Source of the DNA: Acidimangrovimonas sediminis
GTDB lineage: Bacteria; Pseudomonadota; Alphaproteobacteria; Rhodobacterales; Rhodobacteraceae
Assembly: GCF_002871005.1 (NCBI RefSeq)
Contig: NZ_PHSN01000005.1
Span: 310,001 to 374,000, forward strand
Length of the DNA: 64,000 nucleotides
Direction: 5' to 3'
The stretch's first letter is position 1; every line of letters begins with the position of its first letter. A model generated the notes under the pieces. The model did no database searches, had not been told where the DNA came from, and saw only the letters and a program-made list of their open reading frames with translations. Positions 9,358-18,758 of this stretch are shown one piece after another. Position numbers and translations under genes: made by a program.

Positions 9358-10167
9358 TCAGATGACCGCCACGCGGTGGGGATTGAGATCGGGGTTGCGC
9401 CAGAAGGCATCGTTCTCGAACCGCTGGAAGACGTCGGGCGGCAGGACGGTGCGGCGCGGCTCTGCCGCGACCTTGCGGCGGACGTGATGCAGGCCCGGGG
9501 TGCCCAGCTTGCGGTCGAATTCGTCGGCGTCGTAGCTGACGTTGTCGAAATCGTGGGTGAAGGGCTCCGTCCCGGTAAAATCGTAGATCGCCTGCAGGAC
9601 CCGCGCCGGATCGGTGACCAGCGTCTCGTATTGGACCAGCATGAGCTTGTGCGCGAAGGGGCCGAAGAACGCCTCCTTCAGGGCATTGTAGCCAAAGCCC
9701 ACCATGCCCTCGCCCTTGGCGATGGCCTCGGCACGGCTGTAGACGGTGCCGGTGGTGGTGTAGCCGAAGATCCCCGAGGGCTGGAACACGTTGCGCAGGA
9801 CCAGCCGCTCGACGCTGTCGATCACCCAGGGCATGTGGCGCACGCAGGCGATCACCTTTGCCTCGGGGAACAGGGCGTCGATCAGGTTCATCCGCGCGCA
9901 CCAGGCCCGGCTGGTGTCGAAGATCACCGAGGCCTCGCAATCCGCGTAGTAATTCGTGAAGATTCCCTTGAGGATCTTCTGGCGCCGCGCATCGTCAAGA
10001 AACACCGAATGCTCGCGGCTGCCTCCCATTTCCGTCAGAAGGCTGCCGATCAGGGCGGCGACCGGGCTGCTCATACCGGCCTCGGTCTTGCTGTTCTGGC
10101 GTAGCAGGGCGGCCAGCAAGGTGGAGCCCGATCGTGGAAGACCGGAGATAAAATGTACTCGCTGCAT
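9358..10167 (-). CDS. Sulfotransferase family protein, RaxST/TPST-like
   Basis: The 269-residue cytoplasmic protein begins with FISGLPRSGSTLL, in which residues 9-18 are the 5'-phosphosulfate (PAPS) binding loop. A later region around VIACVRHMPWVIDS fits the 3'-phosphate-binding segment. The opening resembles bacterial tyrosylprotein sulfotransferases such as RaxST more than small-molecule sulfotransferases. That assignment is from motif resemblance only. The gene is first in a likely two-gene operon with the autotransporter, which suggests the passenger or a related surface molecule as the acceptor (inference). A GTG three bases upstream (10170) is an alternative start; the ATG at 10167 is preferred. 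Confidence 0.82.
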   Translation of the reverse strand: MQRVHFISGLPRSGSTLLAALLRQNSKTEAGMSSPVAALIGSLLTEMGGSREHSVFLDDARRQKILKGIFTNYYADCEASVIFDTSRAWCARMNLIDALFPEAKVIACVRHMPWVIDSVERLVLRNVFQPSGIFGYTTTGTVYSRAEAIAKGEGMVGFGYNALKEAFFGPFAHKLMLVQYETLVTDPARVLQAIYDFTGTEPFTHDFDNVSYDADEFDRKLGTPGLHHVRRKVAAEPRRTVLPPDVFQRFENDAFWRNPDLNPHRVAVI

Positions 10168-10552
10168 CACATTCGTTTCATAAGACCGTTGCGACGAGTG
10201 ATAGCCGGGTGTCTTGGCGTCTGTCTATTGACGGTGTGCAACACTTCTTCGGAAGTGGCTGAAACGCTTCACGATATGGTGTTTAGGAGTGAGTGGTCGC
10301 CGATGGGCCGGCTGTATGGCACTGCTTCTCAGCGGATCATCGGGGGAACAGGGCGCGACGCCGTCACCTTCACGCCGCGCCGGAGGCCGCGACGCGGAAG
10401 CCTTTGACCTGCCCCCCTTGGGTCCCTCGTTCATAACGAGAGTCTGCGGGTTTGAGATTGGTAGGAGTTGGAGCATCCAGCAAGCCTGACCCGGTTCAGC
10501 AGGCCTTGTCTTTGTCGATCATCCTTAGAGCTTTGGGGGTTCTCATCTCAGT
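10168..10552. other. Intergenic, no gene recognised
   Basis: This stretch of about 385 bp lies between the sulfotransferase start and the 3' end of the marR gene, both on the minus strand. It must hold the promoter of the sulfotransferase-autotransporter operon. Open frames here are short, have no family resemblance and no convincing ribosome-binding site. Confidence 0.5.
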
Positions 10553-11017
10553 CTATCTTGCAGCCCCGATCGAGCCGAGATTGGCAGGTGCCAGAGCCGG
10601 TGCGTCGTCTGCTTGGGTGCTCTCCAGGATGCTGTGGAGCGTTCCCATCAGGTGCTCCAGGTCGCTTCGTCCCAGTTCCTGCTCGAGATGAGACTGCAAC
10701 TCTGTCTCGATGGATGAGAGGCTCTTGAAGACCTGGGCGCCTTTCTGTGCCTTGTAGATGAGCACCTTCCTGCGGTCGGTGCTGTCTGGCGCCCGATAGA
10801 CCAGGGATGAGGTAACCATTCGGTCGACGATCTTGGTCATGGTCGGGGAGTCGACGAACACGGTGGTTGCAAGACTGCTCATCGAGCGCCCGTCGCTGTC
10901 GTGCAGCGCCGCGAGGATGCGGTATTGTTCGACCGAAAGGCCGGAGGCCTTCACGCGCTGCGCGATAAAGTCCTCGACGCAGCGATGGGCGCCGCGGATC
11001 AGATTCGAAAGGTGCAT
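10553..11017 (-). CDS. MarR family transcriptional regulator
   Basis: The product has 154 residues with the winged-helix fold of MarR proteins. SVEQYRILAALHDSDGRSMS leads into the recognition helix region (VDSPTMTKIVDRM), and the wing contains DRRKVLIY (usual form DRR). Terminal helices for dimerisation follow. The ATG at 11017 has GGAGG six bases upstream; the GTG just before it is too close to that site. The gene is divergent from the AmiC-like sensor and the amide operon. AT-rich CAATAATTG palindromes occur both in front of it and in front of the transporter genes, so it is the best candidate regulator of the amide module. Confidence 0.9.
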   Translation of the reverse strand: MHLSNLIRGAHRCVEDFIAQRVKASGLSVEQYRILAALHDSDGRSMSSLATTVFVDSPTMTKIVDRMVTSSLVYRAPDSTDRRKVLIYKAQKGAQVFKSLSSIETELQSHLEQELGRSDLEHLMGTLHSILESTQADDAPALAPANLGSIGAAR

Positions 11018-11048
11018 CACTGGCCTCCAATCACATCGCTTTTCTTTT

Positions 11049-11080
11049 CAATAATTGAAATATCGACAATTGCCAATTGG
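11049..11080. promoter_or_regulatory. CAATAATTG / CAATTG / CCAATTGG palindromes, probable MarR operator
   Basis: CAATAATTG at 11049-11057, CAATTG at 11067-11072 and CCAATTGG at 11073-11080 form a markedly AT-rich island in GC-rich DNA, 32-63 bp upstream of marR. The nine-base word CAATAATTG recurs at 12350-12358 in front of the transporter genes. Confidence 0.6.
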
Positions 11081-11286
11081 CGCTGGAACAAGCGAAGCTG
11101 CTCAATAAGTGAGCAACTGGGGCGGGGATCGCGTCCTGCATGCACTCCGGCTCAGTTGGGCTTTCCTTTTCCAGCGCGCCTCGCTGACCTTTACGTAAGT
11201 GGTGTCGCGCGCAGGAGATGCCTGCCTTCCATGGCCCACCTCGGAGCTGGATGCCGGGGAAAGCATGAGGATGAGGGGGGAGAAGC

Positions 11287-12330
11287 TTGAACACGGTGCA
11301 GATCGGCCTTCTTATCCAGCAAACCGGGCCGGCCGGCATCTGGTCGCCATCTGCGGAAGCCTGCGCGCGCTTGGCCGTGAGCGAGATCAATCGCCAGAGC
11401 GGTATCCTCAAACAGCATGTCGAACTGGTGGTCGAGGATGCGGGCAGGACCGTGGCCGATGCCCGTGCAGCGGCCCGGCGCGTCGTTCGAAGCGGGGCGC
11501 AGGGAATCGTGGGCATGCTGCCAAGCTATGCCCGCCGCGCGATCGCCGACTCCACCTTCAATTTGGTCCCCTTCATCTACACGCCTCAGTATGAGGGAAT
11601 TGCCCCGGAAGCGCAGACGATAACCACCGGGGAAACCGCCGCCGAACTGCTGGCGCCGGGGCTGCGCTGGCTTGCGGACCATCGCGATGCCCGCCGCTAT
11701 TTCCTGTGCGGCAGCGATTACATCTGGCCTCGGTCCAGCCTTTCACTCGCGCGTTCGATGATCCCGCGGGTCGGCGGCGAGGTCGTGGGCGAGGCCTACA
11801 TGCCCGTCGATGCCGACAATTACGATTCCCTGATCGAGCGGATCAAACGGGCCAGGCCCGATGTCGTCCTGCCCTACTTTCTGGGCGGGGACGGGATCGC
11901 CTTCAACCGTGCCTTCCACGAGGCCGGGCTTTGCCCACATGTTCTGCGCTTCACCTCGGCGATCGACGAGACGATTGTCTACGGCCTGCCGCCCGAGGCG
12001 ACCGAGAACCTCTTCGTCAGCTCAGGCTATTTCGCCTCGGTGCGGTCACACAACAACGGCGCATTCCTCGAACGCTACCACACCGCCTACGGAGAGGCGC
12101 CGCCGCCGGTCAATTCCTTCGGCCAGTCCTGCTATGAGGGGATCTACTGCCTGGCATCGCTCGTCGAGCATGCCGAGGTCTTTGATACGCGGGCGATTCA
12201 CCGACTCGCCGGACACACCCCGCAGTTGCGTACAGCCCGGGGTTCAAGGGAGTCGGCGGTAGTCGGTGGGCGCCACCCGATCTTTCTGGCGGAGCTGGAT
12301 GGCTATGATTTCAACATGTTGGCCACCTGA
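11287..12330 (+). CDS. AmiC-like substrate-binding protein without export signal (probable cytoplasmic amide sensor)
   Basis: The 347-residue product belongs to the type I periplasmic-binding fold used by AmiC and the urea/amide ABC binding proteins (IGLLIQQTGPAGIWSPSAEACARLAVSEIN opens the fold; YEGIYCLASLVEHA lies near the C-terminus). It starts directly with the first beta strand and has no signal or Tat peptide, unlike the next gene. A cytoplasmic sensor role, as for AmiC of Pseudomonas, is therefore likely (inference). The TTG start at 11287 is preferred because GGGGAG lies about five bases upstream. A GTG at 11296 is possible. No AmiR-type antiterminator is present; the partner could be the divergent MarR protein. 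Confidence 0.78.
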   Translation: MNTVQIGLLIQQTGPAGIWSPSAEACARLAVSEINRQSGILKQHVELVVEDAGRTVADARAAARRVVRSGAQGIVGMLPSYARRAIADSTFNLVPFIYTPQYEGIAPEAQTITTGETAAELLAPGLRWLADHRDARRYFLCGSDYIWPRSSLSLARSMIPRVGGEVVGEAYMPVDADNYDSLIERIKRARPDVVLPYFLGGDGIAFNRAFHEAGLCPHVLRFTSAIDETIVYGLPPEATENLFVSSGYFASVRSHNNGAFLERYHTAYGEAPPPVNSFGQSCYEGIYCLASLVEHAEVFDTRAIHRLAGHTPQLRTARGSRESAVVGGRHPIFLAELDGYDFNMLAT

Positions 12331-12335
12331 TATAG

Positions 12336-12357
12336 AATTATTGACAATTCAATAATT
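12336..12357. promoter_or_regulatory. Perfect inverted repeat upstream of amide transporter, probable MarR operator overlapping a -35 box
   Basis: AATTATTG (12336-12343) and CAATAATT (12350-12357) are perfect inverted arms around a 6-bp spacer. TTGACA at 12341-12346 lies inside the repeat and could be a -35 element. A bound repressor would then block transcription of the operon starting at 12401. The arm sequence matches the palindrome at 11049 in front of marR. Confidence 0.65.
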
Positions 12358-12400
12358 GCGTATTCAAGTATTGCGGAACCCTCTTGCAGGAGACCATGCA

Positions 12401-13642
12401 ATGAACTTGTCCCGCCGTCGTTTCATCACCCGTTCCACGATCCTTTCCGCCACGGCGCTGGCCGCGCCCGTCGTGTTCCGGCAATCGGCTTTCGCCTCTG
12501 ACAAGCCCATCCTGCTTGGCAGCCTGCTGGACCTGTCGGGCGGGCTCGCGGCATCCGGTGTGCCGATGAAGTACGCCCTCGAGCTGGCGGTGTCCGAAAT
12601 CAACGACGCCGGCGGCCTGCTGGGCCGGCCGGTCAAGATCGTGGGCTACGATACCCAGTCCAACATCCAGCTCTATTCGCAATACGCCCAGCAGCTGGCG
12701 CTGAAGGACCGCGTCGACGTCGTCCACGGCGGCATCACCTCTGCCTCGCGCGAGGCAATCCGCCCGACCTTCGACCGCTACCGCGTGCTCTATTTCTACA
12801 ACGTGCTTTACGAGGGCGGCGTCTGCGACCGGAACACCTTCTGCACCGGCACCACCCCGGCCCAGACCGTGCAGAAGCTGGTGCCCTATGCGATGGACCA
12901 CGCCAAGGGAAAGACGGCCTACATCATCGCTGCCGACTACAACTATGGCCAGATCACCGCAAAGTGGATGACCAAGTACGTACAGGACAACGGCGGCAAG
13001 GTGCTGGAGACCGACTTCTTCCCGCTGGACGTGACGAACTTCGGCTCGGCGATCTCCAAGATCCAGGCGGCGAAGCCCGACCTTCTGCTTTCGGCGCTGG
13101 TCGGCGGCAACCACACGGCGTTCTACCGCCAGTGGGAATCCGCGGGCATGAAGGGACAGATCCCGATCGCCTCGACCACATTCGGCCTGGTGAATGAGCC
13201 CGAGACGCTGGCGCCCGCGGTCAGCAACGACATCGTCGGCGCTTACGGCTACTTCCAGGAACTCGATACGCCGGCAAGCAAGAAGTTCGTTGCGGCGATC
13301 AAGAAGGCGCATCCCGACAGCCCCTACATCTCGGAGATGGCCTCGGCGACCTACGAGGGCGTCCATCTCTGGGCCGAAGGCGTGAAGAAGGCCGGCGCCA
13401 TCGACCGCATCAAGGTGATCGAGGCGCTGGAATCGGGGATTTCCTTCGAAGGGCCGAGCGGCACCGTCACGCTGAACCAGGCGACGCATCATACGACCCG
13501 CAATGCGTATCTCGCCAAGGTCGAGGACAAGAAGTGGGATGTCCTGCAAACCTACAAGGACGTCGAACCGTCGGATACCGCGAGCGTGTGCAACCTCGTC
13601 AAGAACCCCAAGGACAACAAGCAATACGTCATCAAGCTCTGA
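12401..13642 (+). CDS. Amide/urea-type ABC transporter substrate-binding protein, Tat-exported
   Basis: The 413-residue protein starts with MNLSRRRFI followed by a hydrophobic stretch and a likely cleavage after AFA (near residue 32). This is a twin-arginine signal, so it is exported folded to the periplasm. The mature part is a branched-chain amino acid/urea-type binding fold (KPILLGSLLDLSGG..ALELAVSEIN). It is the binding component for the two permeases and two ATPases that follow. The ATG at 12401 has GGAG eight bases upstream; an in-frame upstream extension to 12356 lacks this and would bury the Tat motif. FmdD/UrtA-like proteins bind short amides or urea. Linkage to an amidase points to an amide here. 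Confidence 0.88.
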   Translation: MNLSRRRFITRSTILSATALAAPVVFRQSAFASDKPILLGSLLDLSGGLAASGVPMKYALELAVSEINDAGGLLGRPVKIVGYDTQSNIQLYSQYAQQLALKDRVDVVHGGITSASREAIRPTFDRYRVLYFYNVLYEGGVCDRNTFCTGTTPAQTVQKLVPYAMDHAKGKTAYIIAADYNYGQITAKWMTKYVQDNGGKVLETDFFPLDVTNFGSAISKIQAAKPDLLLSALVGGNHTAFYRQWESAGMKGQIPIASTTFGLVNEPETLAPAVSNDIVGAYGYFQELDTPASKKFVAAIKKAHPDSPYISEMASATYEGVHLWAEGVKKAGAIDRIKVIEALESGISFEGPSGTVTLNQATHHTTRNAYLAKVEDKKWDVLQTYKDVEPSDTASVCNLVKNPKDNKQYVIKL

Positions 13643-13726
13643 CGGGCTGATGGCCCCGGCGGACCTGCGCCGGCGGGGCCGCCGCTTTCTTTCGGTCTGA
13701 AGTGCGCGAACAAGGGGCATTCCGCG

Positions 13727-14593
13727 ATGGACATCTACCTCATACTGGGTCTCAACGTCCTCAACGGCGTGGCCTCTCTCTTCCTGCTCTGCGTCGGGCT
13801 GGCGATCATTTTCGGGATGATGAAGATCGTCAATCTCGCGCATGGCGAGTTCATCATGCTGGGCGCCTACGCCACCGTGGTCGCCACAAATGCCGGCGTG
13901 AATATCTGGATCTCGATGCTGGTGATCTCGCCGCTTTTCGTGGGCTTGGTCGGCCTGGTGATCGAACGCTTCCTGATCCGGTATCTCTATGGCCGGCTTG
14001 TCGATTCCATGCTGGCGACCTGGGGGCTGAGCTTGCTGATCACCGGGATCGTCACGACGATCTTCGGCAACACGATCAAGGGCGTGCAGACGCCGCTGGG
14101 CGGGTTCCAGGTCGGCGGCTACAGCTCCAGCTACTACAACCTCTTCATCTTCGCGATGGCGCTGGTGGTGATCGCAATCGTCCTGGTGGTGATGCGCTAC
14201 ACGCGGCTCGGCCTGATCGCCCGTGCGACGATGCAGAACCCGGGCATGTCGGCGGCCCTGGGGATCAACCCCGACCGGGTGTACATGCTGACCTTCGCCG
14301 CGGGCGCCGCGCTGACCGGGCTTGCGGGTGGGCTTATCGCGCCGGTCTCGGGGATCACCCCGGGCATGGGCGCGGCCTATGTCGCCAAGGCCTTCATCAC
14401 CGTGGTGGGCGGTGGCACGGCGATCCTCTCGGGCTCGCTCGCGGCCTCGTCGCTGTTCGGCTCCATCGACCAGATCGGTTCCTACCTGACGACGCCGGTC
14501 TATGGGCAGGTCATCGTATTCACGACGGCGATCATCCTCATTCGACTGTTGCCCCAAGGCATTTCGGGCCGCTTTTTCAAGGGGCAACTCTGA
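13727..14593 (+). CDS. ABC transporter permease, UrtB/LivH type
   Basis: The 288-residue, almost wholly hydrophobic protein has the LivH/UrtB signatures: GLAIIFGMMKIVNLAHGEFIM near residues 25-45, and GLIARATMQNPGMSAALGIN with following helices in the second half. About eight membrane helices are expected. It forms one half of the inner-membrane channel with the next gene. Its stop codon overlaps the ATG of that gene (TGATG), which shows translational coupling. In this stretch the other reading frames are also open, but only this frame encodes the family. Confidence 0.93.
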   Translation: MDIYLILGLNVLNGVASLFLLCVGLAIIFGMMKIVNLAHGEFIMLGAYATVVATNAGVNIWISMLVISPLFVGLVGLVIERFLIRYLYGRLVDSMLATWGLSLLITGIVTTIFGNTIKGVQTPLGGFQVGGYSSSYYNLFIFAMALVVIAIVLVVMRYTRLGLIARATMQNPGMSAALGINPDRVYMLTFAAGAALTGLAGGLIAPVSGITPGMGAAYVAKAFITVVGGGTAILSGSLAASSLFGSIDQIGSYLTTPVYGQVIVFTTAIILIRLLPQGISGRFFKGQL

Positions 14594-15645
14594 TGACCAA
14601 GAACACCGCCCTTCTGGCGCAACTGGCCGCTCTGGTGGTCGTGATCGTCCTGATCGCCCTGGTGCCCGGCTATTTCGAGATCTTCACCGTCATGCAGCTC
14701 ACGCTTTTCGCGTCGATGGCGGTGCTGGCGCTGTCGCTGGCGTTCATCTGGGGCTTCGGCGGGATCCTGTCTTTCGGTCAGACGGCGTTTTTCGGCCTCG
14801 GCGCCTATGCCTATGCGGTCGCCGCGATCAACTTCCAGGATTCGACCCCGGCCATCGCCTGCGCGATCCTCGTGCCCGCGCTCTTTGCCGTGGCACTGGG
14901 GTATTTCACCTTCTACGGAAGAATCTCGGACGTCTACTTCGGCGTGATCACCCTGACCGTGACGCTGATCCTCTTCAACGTCGCGAACTCCACCTCGGGG
15001 CAGGAATACCACATCGGCGACGCGCAGCTGGGCGGTTTCAACGGCATGCCCGCCGTGCCCACCTTCAACGCGCCCTTCGACCCTTCCACGCCGCTCTATC
15101 CCGAGCAGGGCTGGTACGTCACCGCGGGTGCCCTCGTCGCGGTCTACATCCTGCTCCGGGTGCTGCTGGCCGGGCGCTTCGGGCGGATTGTCGTCGCCGT
15201 GAAGGAGAACGAGACGCGGGCCTCGCTGCTGGGCTACGACCCGCGGCTGATCAAGCTGGTGGCCTTCACCATCGGCGGCGCCATCGCGGGCCTCGCCGGT
15301 GCTCTTTACGTCAACTGGGGTGCCTTCATCAGCCCGAACGCCTTCAGCCTGTCGCTGTCGGCCGAGATCATCATCTGGGTCACGGTGGGCGGTCTCGGCA
15401 CCCTCATCGGGCCGGTGATCGGGGCGGTGCTGATCGAATACATCGTGTCCTCCATCGGCTCGCAGCAGGTGGTGAACGCGAACCTCGTGCTGGGCGCCGT
15501 GCTTCTGTTCTTCGTGCTGCTGCTGCGCCGGGGGCTGGTGCCGAGCCTGCAGCTGGTGGTGGTCGAGCTCTGGCATCGCGCCCGCCGCGCGCCGCGCCCG
15601 AAGGCAGAGCCCTCCGCCGCCGCAACCCCCGCAGGGAGCAAGTGA
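14593..15645 (+). CDS. ABC transporter permease, UrtC/LivM type
   Basis: The product has 350 residues and about ten membrane helices. SLAFIWGFGGILSFGQTAFF near residues 48-67 and FGRIVVAVKENETRASLLGY (cytoplasmic loop that docks on the ATPases) are typical of LivM/UrtC. The extension after the last helix (RRAPRPKAEPSAAATPAGSK) is basic and proline/alanine rich, and probably cytoplasmic. The ATG at 14593 overlaps the preceding stop. The stop is one base before the ATG of the first ATPase gene. Confidence 0.93.
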   Translation: MTKNTALLAQLAALVVVIVLIALVPGYFEIFTVMQLTLFASMAVLALSLAFIWGFGGILSFGQTAFFGLGAYAYAVAAINFQDSTPAIACAILVPALFAVALGYFTFYGRISDVYFGVITLTVTLILFNVANSTSGQEYHIGDAQLGGFNGMPAVPTFNAPFDPSTPLYPEQGWYVTAGALVAVYILLRVLLAGRFGRIVVAVKENETRASLLGYDPRLIKLVAFTIGGAIAGLAGALYVNWGAFISPNAFSLSLSAEIIIWVTVGGLGTLIGPVIGAVLIEYIVSSIGSQQVVNANLVLGAVLLFFVLLLRRGLVPSLQLVVVELWHRARRAPRPKAEPSAAATPAGSK

Positions 15646-15646
15646 G

Positions 15647-16375
15647 ATGAACGAGACGATCCCCCTGATCCGGACCGAGAACCTGACGATGCGCTTTGGC
15701 GGCGTGGTCGCGAACGACAACATCACCTTCAGCCTGCGCGAGATGGAGCTGCGCTGCCTGATCGGGCCGAACGGCGCGGGCAAGAGCACCTTCTTCAAGT
15801 CGCTTACCGGGCAGCAGATCCCGACCTCCGGCTCGATCTCATTCCGCGGTCAACCGATCGCGGGAAAGCTGCCGCACCAGATCGCGCGGATGGGCATCGG
15901 CATCAAGACGCAGGTGCCCAACGTCTTCAACGGTCTCAGCGTCCGCGAACATTTCTGGCTTGCCGCCCGGCGCAAGTCGATGCCGAAGGAGCTGATCCGC
16001 ACGGTGGACGAGATCCTCGACCTCACCCGCCTGGGCGACGTGGCCGACCGGATCGTCGGCACCCTCTCGCACGGGCAGCGTCAATGGGTGGAGATCGGAA
16101 CGGTGCTGGCCGCCAAGCCCGAGCTGATCCTCCTGGACGAGCCCGCGGCCGGCATGACCGACGAGGAGACGTTCCGGACCGCCGACATCATCCGCGACAT
16201 CAACCGCACCCGGGCAATCGTGGTGGTCGAACACGACATGGCCTTCATCCGGCAGATCGCCAAGACCGTCACCGTTTTCCATCAAGGCCGCGTCCTGATG
16301 GAGGACACGGTCGACGCCGTCCTGGCCGACCAGCGGGTGCGCGACATCTACCTCGGCAAGAAGGTGGCGGCATGA
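15647..16375 (+). CDS. ABC transporter ATP-binding protein, UrtD/LivG type
   Basis: The 242-residue ATPase carries Walker A GPNGAGKST, a degenerate signature LSHGQRQW in place of LSGGQ, Walker B LILLDEPAAGM and the switch histidine in VVEHDM. LivG-type proteins typically end with the motif seen here (DQRVRDIYLG). It powers uptake together with the next ATPase and the two permeases. Its stop overlaps the next start (ATGA at 16372). Confidence 0.93.
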   Translation: MNETIPLIRTENLTMRFGGVVANDNITFSLREMELRCLIGPNGAGKSTFFKSLTGQQIPTSGSISFRGQPIAGKLPHQIARMGIGIKTQVPNVFNGLSVREHFWLAARRKSMPKELIRTVDEILDLTRLGDVADRIVGTLSHGQRQWVEIGTVLAAKPELILLDEPAAGMTDEETFRTADIIRDINRTRAIVVVEHDMAFIRQIAKTVTVFHQGRVLMEDTVDAVLADQRVRDIYLGKKVAA

Positions 16376-17073
16376 GCATGCTTCTCGAGGTTTCCGACCT
16401 GCGCGCGGGATACGGCCGGATCCCGATCCTCGCGGGCGTCACCATGGCGATGGAGACCGGCGAATACCTCGGCATCCTCGGCCACAACGGCATGGGCAAG
16501 ACCACGCTATTGCGCAGCTTGATGGGCCAGCTGCCGGCGACCGGCGGCAAGGTCACCTTCGCCGGTACGGACCTCACCAGACGGCGCACCCATGAACGGT
16601 CGCGCCTCGGCCTCGGCCTCGTGCCGCAGGGGCGTGAGATCTTTCCCGAGTTGTCGGTGATGGACAACCTGCGCATGGGCCTCGCCGCGGCGCCGAAGGA
16701 GGACGCCGCGATGATCGACACGGTGCTGCAGGACTTTCCCCGTCTCAAACCGCTGCTTGAGCGTCGCGGCGGCGCGCTGTCGGGGGGCGAGCAACAGCTT
16801 CTGGCGCTGGCGCGCTGCCTTTGCACGAAACCGAAGCTGATCCTGCTCGACGAGCCGACCGAGGGGATCCAGCCCTCGATCATCGAAGAGATGATCGACA
16901 CCCTGCTCGCGTTGAAGGCCCGCTGGGCTTTGTCGCTGGTCGTGGTCGAGCAGAACCTCGAGTTTCTGACCTCGCTTTCGGACAGGATCCTGAAGATCCA
17001 GAAGGGGCGGATCACCGGCGAGACGAGCCGGGAAGAGATCCTTTCCGGGAAGGTCAGCATGGACGCGATCTGA
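16372..17073 (+). CDS. ABC transporter ATP-binding protein, UrtE/LivF type
   Basis: The 233-residue protein shows Walker [10 protein letters not shown], the Q-loop region ([19 protein letters not shown], a LivF/UrtE hallmark), signature LSGGEQQ and Walker [16 protein letters not shown]. The EGIQPSI wording is closer to UrtE than to LivF of amino-acid transporters. It is the last transporter gene of the operon; 80 bp separate it from the amidase. The first ATG at 16372 overlaps the stop of the previous ATPase; an ATG two codons on is possible. Confidence 0.93.
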   Translation: MSMLLEVSDLRAGYGRIPILAGVTMAMETGEYLGILGHNGMGKTTLLRSLMGQLPATGGKVTFAGTDLTRRRTHERSRLGLGLVPQGREIFPELSVMDNLRMGLAAAPKEDAAMIDTVLQDFPRLKPLLERRGGALSGGEQQLLALARCLCTKPKLILLDEPTEGIQPSIIEEMIDTLLALKARWALSLVVVEQNLEFLTSLSDRILKIQKGRITGETSREEILSGKVSMDAI

Positions 17074-17153
17074 GCCAGGGGCCCGCGCGGCCCCGCCACC
17101 AACAGAACATTTCGAACCGAACGCAATCTTGGCTTTTCAGGAAAGGATATCCT

Positions 17154-18668
17154 ATGGCCGTCACTCGCCCCACCGTCGACGATATCGTGGAACTCGCGAA
17201 ATCGCTTCACATGACCATGTCGCCCGAGCAGGCCGCCGAGTACCAGGCGCTCATGGGCGGCATGTTCGACATGTACGACGTGATCGACGCATTGCCGAAC
17301 CCGACACCCCCCGTTGCCTATCCCCGCACCCCGGGGGCGAAACCCGCCCCGGCAGACAACAAGTACAATGCCTGGGCCTGCAAGAGCGAGGTCGCGGGCG
17401 CGGCGGACGGCAAGCTCAAGGGCAAGACCGTGGTGCTGAAGGACAACGTTGCACTGGCGGGCGTGCCGATGATGAACGGCTCGTCCACGCTCGAGGGGTT
17501 CGTGCCGACGGCGGATGCGACCATCGTGACCCGCATGCTGGACGCCGGTGCCACCATCCTCGGCAAGGCGACATGCGAGCATTTCTGCCTGTCGGGCGGC
17601 AGCCATACGTCGGACCCCGCGCCGGTGCACAACCCGCGCAAGATGGGTTATTCGGCGGGCGGCTCGTCCTCCGGCAGCGCCGCGCTGGTCGCGGCTGGCG
17701 AGGCCGACATGGCGATCGGCGGCGATCAGGGCGGATCTATCCGCATCCCTGCGTCCTATTGCGGGATCTACGGGATGAAGCCGACGCATGGCCTTGTGCC
17801 CTACACCGGTGTCATGCCGATCGAGAACACCATCGACCATACCGGCCCGATGACCGCGACCGTGGCCGATAATGCGCTGCTGCTCGAGGTGATCGCGGGC
17901 GCCGACGGCCTTGACCCCCGGCAGTACGCGCCCAAGACCGCCGCCTATACCGAGGCGCTCGACAAGGGTGTGAAGGGCTTGAAGATCGGCCTTCTGAAGG
18001 AGGGTTTCGAGCTTCCGAACATGCAGCCCGCGGTGGCCGAGAAGGTCAGGGCAGGGGCGGAGAAGTTGGCCGCCCTCGGTGCCGATGTCTCCGATGTCTC
18101 GTTGCCCGAGCATTTGACCGCGATCGCCGCGTGGAATCCGGTCACGCTCGAGGGGTTCACCGCGCAGATGATGCACGGCAACGGCATGGGCTTCAACTGG
18201 AAGGGGCAGTACGACGTGGGCCTGCTGGACGCTCATGCCACCTGGCGCCAGAAGGCCGACGACCTGTCGGAAACGCTGAAAATCTGCATGTTGGTGGGCG
18301 AATGGGGCCTCAGCCATTACCGCGGCCGCTACTATGCCAAGGCGCGCAACGTGGCGATCCAGGTCAAGGCCGCCTATGATGCGCTGTTCGGCGCGTATGA
18401 CCTCCTGCTGATGCCGACCCTGCCTTGCGTCGCGACCCCGCTGCCCGGCCCCGACGCGCCGCTGGCCGAAATCGTTGGCCGTGCTTTCGAGATGACGAAT
18501 GCCACCAGCCCGTTCGACGTGACCGGACACCCGGCGATGTCGATCCCCTGCGGTCTGGCTGAGGGCCTTCCGGTGGGCCTGATGCTGGTCGCCCAGGACT
18601 ATGGCGAGGCCACGATCTATCAGGCCGCGAGCGCCTTCGAGAAGCTCGGCGACTGGACGACCTTCTAG
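17154..18668 (+). CDS. Amidase (amidase-signature family), nitrile-pathway type
   Basis: The 504-residue enzyme hydrolyses a carboxylic amide to acid and ammonium. The amidase-signature triad is visible: Lys96 (VVLKDNV), Ser171 in GGSSSGSA and Ser195 in GGDQGGS. These positions coincide with the triad published for the Rhodococcus nitrile-cluster amidase, and the N-terminal helical extension before the catalytic core also fits that subgroup. No nitrile hydratase is seen nearby. The gene is preceded by a five-gene amide-type importer and followed by a small ABM protein, so it probably acts on the imported compound in the cytoplasm. The ATG at 17154 has an AGGAAAGGA-like ribosome site. Confidence 0.93.
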   Translation: MAVTRPTVDDIVELAKSLHMTMSPEQAAEYQALMGGMFDMYDVIDALPNPTPPVAYPRTPGAKPAPADNKYNAWACKSEVAGAADGKLKGKTVVLKDNVALAGVPMMNGSSTLEGFVPTADATIVTRMLDAGATILGKATCEHFCLSGGSHTSDPAPVHNPRKMGYSAGGSSSGSAALVAAGEADMAIGGDQGGSIRIPASYCGIYGMKPTHGLVPYTGVMPIENTIDHTGPMTATVADNALLLEVIAGADGLDPRQYAPKTAAYTEALDKGVKGLKIGLLKEGFELPNMQPAVAEKVRAGAEKLAALGADVSDVSLPEHLTAIAAWNPVTLEGFTAQMMHGNGMGFNWKGQYDVGLLDAHATWRQKADDLSETLKICMLVGEWGLSHYRGRYYAKARNVAIQVKAAYDALFGAYDLLLMPTLPCVATPLPGPDAPLAEIVGRAFEMTNATSPFDVTGHPAMSIPCGLAEGLPVGLMLVAQDYGEATIYQAASAFEKLGDWTTF

Positions 18669-18758
18669 GGTGCTACCCGGCAGGCGGCCCGGCCATTGCG
18701 CCGGGCTGCCACCGTTCTGAACTGGCACCGTTTCGATCTGACAGCACAGGAGCGATTG

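Noticed and set aside
9308-9940. N-terminal extension of the autotransporter frame
   Set aside because: It overlaps the sulfotransferase in another frame, has no ribosome site and would place the signal peptide internally.
12338-14587. Minus-strand frame of 749 codons across the binding protein and permease
   Set aside because: Arg/His/Asp-rich shadow of transporter genes, without family similarity.
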